Origin: Candidatus Falkowiibacteriota bacterium
GTDB lineage: Bacteria > Patescibacteriota > Patescibacteriia > UBA2591 > JABMQE01
DNA: 5,303 bases
Direction of reading: 5' to 3'
Assembly: GCA_013203415.1 (NCBI GenBank)
Contig: JABMQE010000140.1
Span: 1-5,303 of the forward strand
Below, one piece after another: positions 1 through 2,543 of this stretch. Below the pieces are notes generated by a model. It was not told the origin of the DNA, did not search any database, and was given only the letters and a program-made list of their open reading frames with translations. Both the position numbers and the translations under genes were made by a program. Every line of letters begins with the position of its first letter. The stretch's first letter is position 1.

Positions 1-273
1 GCGGGAACTTTGAAAACGCTTTTTGCAGGATCAGAAAACTATCCAGAGTTAAAGTCGAAAGAGAACTTTGCTAAGCTTCAGGATGAGTTAAGCGACACCG
101 AGAATAAGATTCAGGCGGCAAGGAGATTTTATAATGGCAATGTCCGCGACTTTAACACTAAGATTGAAGTGTTTCCGAACAATATGGTGGCCGGGATGAT
201 GAGTTTTGAGAAGTTTGAGTTCTTTGAAATAGAAGATGCGGGTGAGCGGGAAAATGTGGAAGTTAAGTTTTAA
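1..273 (+). CDS. lemA: LemA family protein, C-terminal part (5' end outside window)
   Basis: The frame is open from the first base and ends at TAA 271-273, giving 90 residues. LemA proteins are usually about 180-200 residues with one N-terminal membrane helix, so roughly the C-terminal half is visible and the anchor lies upstream. Family signatures seen are NYPELKSKENFAKLQDEL, then TENKIQAARRFYN, then a VRDFNTKIEVFPNN stretch, followed by the usual short acidic/aromatic tail (FEKFEFFEIED). These are helices of the LemA helical bundle. The molecular role of LemA is not settled. In many bacteria the gene sits directly beside htpX, as it once may have here; a four-helix-bundle gene and repeat arrays now separate the two. 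The TTG at 10 is internal, not a start. No terminator is visible after the stop. Confidence 0.9.
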   Translation, partial: AGTLKTLFAGSENYPELKSKENFAKLQDELSDTENKIQAARRFYNGNVRDFNTKIEVFPNNMVAGMMSFEKFEFFEIEDAGERENVEVKF

Positions 274-304
274 TCCACACTCTTTTAGTTTGCGATGTTT
301 TGAA

Positions 305-424
305 TTGTTAAATTGCTACATTGTTACATTGTTAAATTGTTAAATTGTTAAATTGTTAAATTGCTACATTGTTACATTGTTACATTGTTAAATTGTTAAA
401 TTGCTAAATTGTTAAATTGTTGAC
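305..424 (+). repeat. Octamer tandem array, 14 units of TTGYTAMA plus a decayed unit
   Basis: Fourteen consecutive 8-bp units occupy 305-416 without an indel, and a diverged unit (TTGTTGAC) follows at 417-424. Only two positions vary: base 4 (T/C) and base 7 (A/C). Writing A=TTGTTAAA, B=TTGCTACA, C=TTGTTACA and D=TTGCTAAA, the order is A-B-C-A-A-A-A-B-C-C-A-A-D-A. The A-B-C triplet recurs 48 bp apart (305 and 353), suggesting duplication of larger blocks. The array begins 32 bp after the lemA stop and ends just before the start of the next gene. There are no spacers, so it is not a CRISPR array. Its function is unknown. Confidence 0.97.
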
Positions 425-432
425 GTGTTTTT

Positions 433-810
433 ATGGATGATAAGTTTTTAAAATTGAATGATATTGGTGCTTATAAAATAGCCTTTAATCTTTCTAATTA
501 CGTCTGGAATGTAGTTGTTAAATGGGATTTTTTTGCTAAAGATACAGTGGGTAAGCAGTGGGTAAGAGCAGTTGACTCGAATTCTTCTAATATTGCGGAA
601 GGGTTTGGAAGATACAGTAAGAAGGATAAAATAAAATTTTATCGGTATAGTTTTGGTTCGGTCAAAGAGTCGATGGATTGGGCCCAAAAAGCAAAGACAA
701 GAAATTTAATAAACGAGGAACAATATCAATATATTATGGGTGAATTAAATAAACTGCCACGTGAGATTAATGGTTTGATTAAGTTTACTAACGAAAAATT
801 GGCCGTATAA
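433..810 (+). CDS. Four-helix-bundle protein (23S rRNA intervening-sequence / S23 type)
   Basis: This complete 125-residue protein starts at ATG 433 and ends at TAA 808-810, matching the usual 115-130 residues of the TIGR02436 four-helix-bundle family. The hallmark is the central SNSSNIAEGFGRY stretch (residues about 49-61), followed by SKKDKIKFYRYSFGSVKES. Four amphipathic helices are plausible at about 9-33, 36-58, 64-90 and 94-122, with a basic surface suited to nucleic-acid binding. Relatives are encoded in intervening sequences within 23S rRNA genes, and the fold resembles the Avd accessory protein of diversity-generating retroelements. Biochemical function is unproven and none is assigned here. 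No SD precedes the start; upstream there is only TTGACGTGTTTTT and the octamer array. The gene is enclosed by octamer arrays and interrupts a lemA-htpX arrangement, so it may belong to a mobile or self-spreading cassette (inference). Confidence 0.9.
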   Translation: MDDKFLKLNDIGAYKIAFNLSNYVWNVVVKWDFFAKDTVGKQWVRAVDSNSSNIAEGFGRYSKKDKIKFYRYSFGSVKESMDWAQKAKTRNLINEEQYQYIMGELNKLPREINGLIKFTNEKLAV

Positions 811-812
811 AT

Positions 813-828
813 TTGTTAAATTGTTAAA
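813..828 (+). repeat. Two octamer units directly after the four-helix-bundle stop
   Basis: Two perfect TTGTTAAA units start two bases after the TAA at 808-810, in the same orientation as the 305-424 array. A truncated TT follows, and the sequence then switches to the unique segment ACAGGAAGCAGC before the inverted array. Confidence 0.9.
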
Positions 829-868
829 TTACAGGAAGCAGCAATGTAACAATGTAACAATTTAACAA
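821..868 (+). other. Potential stem-loop in the htpX leader formed by opposed octamers
   Basis: TTGTTAAATT at 821-830 is the exact reverse complement of AATTTAACAA at 859-868. This gives a 10-bp AT-rich stem whose loop (831-858) holds the SD-like AGGAAG and two ATGTAA start-stop pairs. TTGTTAAATT at 813-822 can pair with the same partner, so two registers compete. The stem is weak thermodynamically, and whether it forms in RNA is unknown. Confidence 0.5.
833..838 (+). promoter_or_regulatory. SD-like AGGAAG, displaced from the htpX start
   Basis: AGGAAG is the best SD-like hexamer upstream of htpX. It lies 5 bases before an ATG at 844 that is closed at once by TAA, and 45 bases before the real htpX ATG at 884. 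The difference between the two ATGs is 40 bp, exactly five octamer units, so array growth appears to have pushed the SD away from its gene (inference). Confidence 0.55.
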
Positions 869-890
869 TGTAACCATGTAACGATGTACA
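843..890 (-). repeat. Inverted octamer array running into the htpX start codon
   Basis: Read on the + strand the units are AATGTAAC, AATGTAAC, AATTTAAC, AATGTAAC, CATGTAAC and the diverged GATGTACA. This is the reverse complement of TTGTTACA/TTGTTAAA, so the array faces the opposite way to the one at 305-424. The sixth unit supplies the htpX ATG at 884-886. Four units contain ATGTAA, a start codon immediately followed by a stop. Confidence 0.95.
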
Positions 891-1768
891 AACAAATCGA
901 ATCCAACAAGCGTCGGTCAGTGCTCTTGATTTTTTTGTTTATTCTGATTATTACGTTGGTTGGCTGGGCTGTTGGCGAGATTACGGATTATGGATATGGG
1001 ATTTTGGTTTTGGCTTTGGTGATATCGGTAGTGATGTCTTTGGCAGGATATTTTGGCGGAGATAAAATGGCTTTGGCGGTTTCCGGGGCCAAGGGAATAA
1101 AAAAAGAAGATAATCCTTATGTTTATCGGATGGTGGAGAATATTAGTATTACCGCTGGGCAGCCGACACCGAAAGTTTATTTGATTAATGATACTGGGAT
1201 GAATGCTTTTGCCACGGGCAGAAAGCCAGACAAATCTTCGATTGCCCTTACTACTGGATTGGTGAATGGGCTGGAGAACGAGGAGCTCGAGGGAGTGATT
1301 GCGCACGAGATGTCGCATGTTAAGAATTATGATATTAGGATGATGACTTTGGTTGGGGTTTTGGCTGGGACGATTGTTTTGGTGAGCGATATATTCCTTA
1401 GAGGAATGTTTTTTGGAGGCAGAAGAAGGAGCAATAACAAAACCCATCCAGCGATTTTGATTATTGGTTTAGCTTTTATTATCCTATCCCCTATTATTGC
1501 CCAGATTATAAAATTAGCAGTTTCGAGGAAAAGAGAATTTTTGGCTGATGCGGATGGAGCATTGCTAACGCGGTATCCGGAAGGATTGGCCAGAGCACTC
1601 GAGAAGATAAGCCACTCGCCAAAGCCATTGGAAAAAGCTAATAATGCAACAGCGCATCTTTATATTGTGTCCCCTTTTGGGGGCAAGGCAGGCAAGGGAT
1701 TGGCAAAAATGTTTTCCACGCATCCGCCGGTGGCGGAGAGGGTGAGGGCGCTTAGGGGGATGGCGTGA
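884..1768 (+). CDS. htpX: HtpX, membrane-bound zinc metalloprotease (M48B)
   Basis: The product is a full-length 294-residue integral-membrane protease of the HtpX family, which degrades damaged or misassembled membrane proteins with its active site on the cytosolic side. HEMSH at residues 141-145 gives the HExxH zinc and catalytic residues (H141, E142, H145). E218 in the SRKREFLAD segment is the expected third zinc ligand. The STHPP motif near the C-terminus (278-282) is typical. Hydrophobic segments lie at about 13-30, 38-57, 155-172 and 190-211, the standard four-helix layout, and the MYKQIESNKRR start is normal for the family. ATG 884 is chosen because an in-frame TAA lies at 863 and no other start intervenes. 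No SD is positioned for it: the start codon lies in the last unit of an octamer array, and the nearest SD-like site is 45 bases away. The stop is TGA. Confidence 0.97.
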   Translation: MYKQIESNKRRSVLLIFLFILIITLVGWAVGEITDYGYGILVLALVISVVMSLAGYFGGDKMALAVSGAKGIKKEDNPYVYRMVENISITAGQPTPKVYLINDTGMNAFATGRKPDKSSIALTTGLVNGLENEELEGVIAHEMSHVKNYDIRMMTLVGVLAGTIVLVSDIFLRGMFFGGRRRSNNKTHPAILIIGLAFIILSPIIAQIIKLAVSRKREFLADADGALLTRYPEGLARALEKISHSPKPLEKANNATAHLYIVSPFGGKAGKGLAKMFSTHPPVAERVRALRGMA

Positions 1769-1770
1769 GC

Positions 1771-1798
1771 AAGTTTTAAGTTGAAAGTTTTAAGTTTT
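1771..1798 (+). repeat. Heptamer tandem array, four AAGTTTT units
   Basis: Four 7-bp units run AAGTTTT, AAGTTGA, AAGTTTT, AAGTTTT, starting two bases after the htpX TGA. This array is distinct from the octamer family in length and sequence. It fills most of the short htpX-NUDIX gap. No terminator is visible there, so co-transcription of the two genes is possible. Confidence 0.85.
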
Positions 1799-1801
1799 AT
1801 T

Positions 1802-1823
1802 TAATTTTTGAAATCAAAAATTA
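1802..1823 (+). promoter_or_regulatory. AT-rich hairpin covering the NUDIX start codon
   Basis: TAATTTTTG at 1802-1810 pairs with CAAAAATTA at 1815-1823, a 9-bp stem with a 4-base loop. The last paired base is the A of the ATG at 1823. The stem is weak because it is nearly all A-T. No SD is found upstream, so start accessibility rather than anti-SD pairing may set translation (inference). Confidence 0.35.
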
Positions 1824-2245
1824 TGACTAAAACAGACAAACAAACACGAGTTGGCTTGGGTGTTTTGATTCTAAAAGACAATAAAGTGCTTTTTGGCAAA
1901 AGAAAAAATTCTCATGGCGAGGGTTGTTGGTGTGCCCCTGGCGGGCATTTGGAATTTGGGGAAAGTTTTGAAAGTTGCGCTGCTAGAGAAACTTTAGAAG
2001 AAGTTGATATTAAAATAAAAAATATCCGCCTTGGCACTGTTACTAATGATATTTTTGAGAAGGAGGATAAACATTATATCACAATCATTATGGTGGCTGA
2101 TTATGATTCGGGTGAAGTGAAGTTGATGGAGCCGGAAAAATGCGAAAAATGGGATTGGTTTAGTTGGGATAATTTACCAGAACCACTTTTTCTGCCGGAA
2201 ATTAATTTATTAAAACAAGGTTATAATCCGTTTGAAGAAAAATAA
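1823..2245 (+). CDS. NUDIX hydrolase, NUDT15/MTH2-like nucleotide pyrophosphatase
   Basis: The 140-residue protein from ATG 1823 to TAA 2243-2245 carries a complete NUDIX box at residues 41-63: G41, E47, R55-E56 and E59-E60, the metal-binding core that hydrolyses nucleoside diphosphates linked to X. The usual Gly near the box end is Asp (D62); human NUDT15 also lacks that Gly. Similarity to NUDT15 extends outside the box: FGKRKNSHGEGCW before it, and EPEKCEKWDWFSWDNLP with QGYNPFEE at the end. That resemblance, recalled from memory, points to a (d)NTP pyrophosphatase acting on modified or excess nucleotides, but the exact substrate cannot be read from sequence. A TTG at 1808 would add five residues; ATG 1823 is preferred because it leaves the short lead usual before the RVGLGV strand. 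No SD is present. Confidence 0.9.
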   Translation: MTKTDKQTRVGLGVLILKDNKVLFGKRKNSHGEGCWCAPGGHLEFGESFESCAARETLEEVDIKIKNIRLGTVTNDIFEKEDKHYITIIMVADYDSGEVKLMEPEKCEKWDWFSWDNLPEPLFLPEINLLKQGYNPFEEK

Positions 2246-2251
2246 TATGGT

Positions 2252-2397
2252 TCGCTGGCTCCATAGTCCGACCCCGAGCAACGTCGAGAGGGAGGCTGTG
2301 GAGCCTGAATGTCCATTGACACGAGACGTTGTTGACACCCGGGCTCTCAAGCCCCTTCGTTCGCTGTCGCTCACTTCGGGGACTATGGAGCCAGCGA
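2252..2397 (+). repeat. 146-bp element with perfect 18-bp terminal inverted repeats; possible terminator or structured RNA
   Basis: TCGCTGGCTCCATAGTCC at 2252-2269 is the exact reverse complement of 2380-2397. Inside are further pairings: CAACGTC 2279-2285 with GACGTTG 2325-2331, enclosing AGGCT/AGCCT (2293-2297, 2302-2306), and GGGCT/AGCCC (2341-2345, 2350-2354). The result is a multi-branched fold closed by an 18-bp stem. GGCTCCA (2257-2263) can pair either with TGGAGCC at 2299-2305 or with the copy at 2386-2392, so two folds compete. Five Ts follow the right arm, so it could end NUDIX transcription. The segment is visibly richer in GC than the genes around it. No target-site duplication is obvious and no protein is encoded. 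A MITE-like insertion is the alternative. Confidence 0.75.
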
Positions 2398-2410
2398 TTT
2401 TTGACTTGTT

Positions 2411-2434
2411 TGTTACGTAGCATGTTACGTAGCA
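2411..2434 (+). repeat. Tandem 12-bp duplication, TGTTACGTAGCA x2
   Basis: Two identical 12-bp copies lie head to tail. Each is nearly self-complementary around TACGTA. Each half matches the TGYTAC core of the octamer family, one forward (TGTTAC) and one reversed (GTAGCA). It could be a paired operator upstream of clpC or a remnant of the octamer repeats; neither is proven. Confidence 0.8.
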
Positions 2435-2469
2435 TAGGGGCCCCGTCGGGGCCCCGACGGGGCCCCTAT
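2434..2469 (+). terminator. Perfect 36-bp GC palindrome, strong hairpin, terminator-like
   Basis: The 36 bases equal their own reverse complement. They are built from three GGGGCCCC blocks joined by GTC and GAC and bounded by ATA and TAT. As RNA this gives a stem of about 16 bp with a 4-base loop, the most stable structure in the window. The following tract is only TTTG, so intrinsic termination is plausible but not textbook. Confidence 0.55.
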
Positions 2470-2483
2470 TTGAAAAATCCAAA

Positions 2484-2513
2484 TGAAGGCGAGGATATAT
2501 ATCCTCGCCTTCA
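2484..2513 (+). repeat. Perfect 30-bp palindrome upstream of clpC
   Basis: The left arm TGAAGGCGAGGATAT (2484-2498) is followed by its exact reverse complement through 2513. The centre is an alternating AT run. It ends 30 bases before the clpC ATG and has no T tract, so it looks more like a leader hairpin or operator than a terminator. The AT centre could double as a -10-like element, with TTGAAA at 2470-2475 as a poor -35 (18-20 bp spacing); this promoter is weakly supported. Confidence 0.7.
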
Positions 2514-2532
2514 GAGAGACCTCAGAGAGACC
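2511..2532 (+). repeat. Tandem 11-bp duplication, TCAGAGAGACC x2
   Basis: Two identical 11-bp copies abut the 30-bp palindrome, and the first shares TCA with it. The purine run GAGAGA in the second copy (2525-2530) is the only SD-like stretch before clpC, but it lies 13 bases from the ATG, longer than usual. Confidence 0.75.
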
Positions 2533-2543
2533 AAAAATAATTT

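Noticed and set aside
305..424. CRISPR array
   Set aside because: The 8-bp units are contiguous with no spacers, and no cas genes are present.
433..810. Diversity-generating retroelement, because the product resembles Avd
   Set aside because: There is no reverse transcriptase and no template/variable repeat pair in the window, and the sequence fits the IVS/S23 branch of four-helix-bundle proteins.
1766..1768. TGA recoded as glycine (Gracilibacteria/SR1 code)
   Set aside because: htpX ends at its normal family length on this TGA, and read-through would enter the AAGTTTT array.
1808..1822. TTG start for the NUDIX gene, five residues longer
   Set aside because: It lies in an AT hairpin stem, has no SD, and adds residues not expected for the family; ATG 1823 is simpler.
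2316..2337. Promoter -35 boxes (two TTGACA hexamers)
   Set aside because: No TATAAT-like sequence occurs 16-19 bp downstream of either; they lie inside the structured element.
2252..2397. tRNA or other standard RNA gene
   Set aside because: The 18-bp closing stem with a 110-bp interior fits no tRNA layout and lacks a TΨC-like arm.
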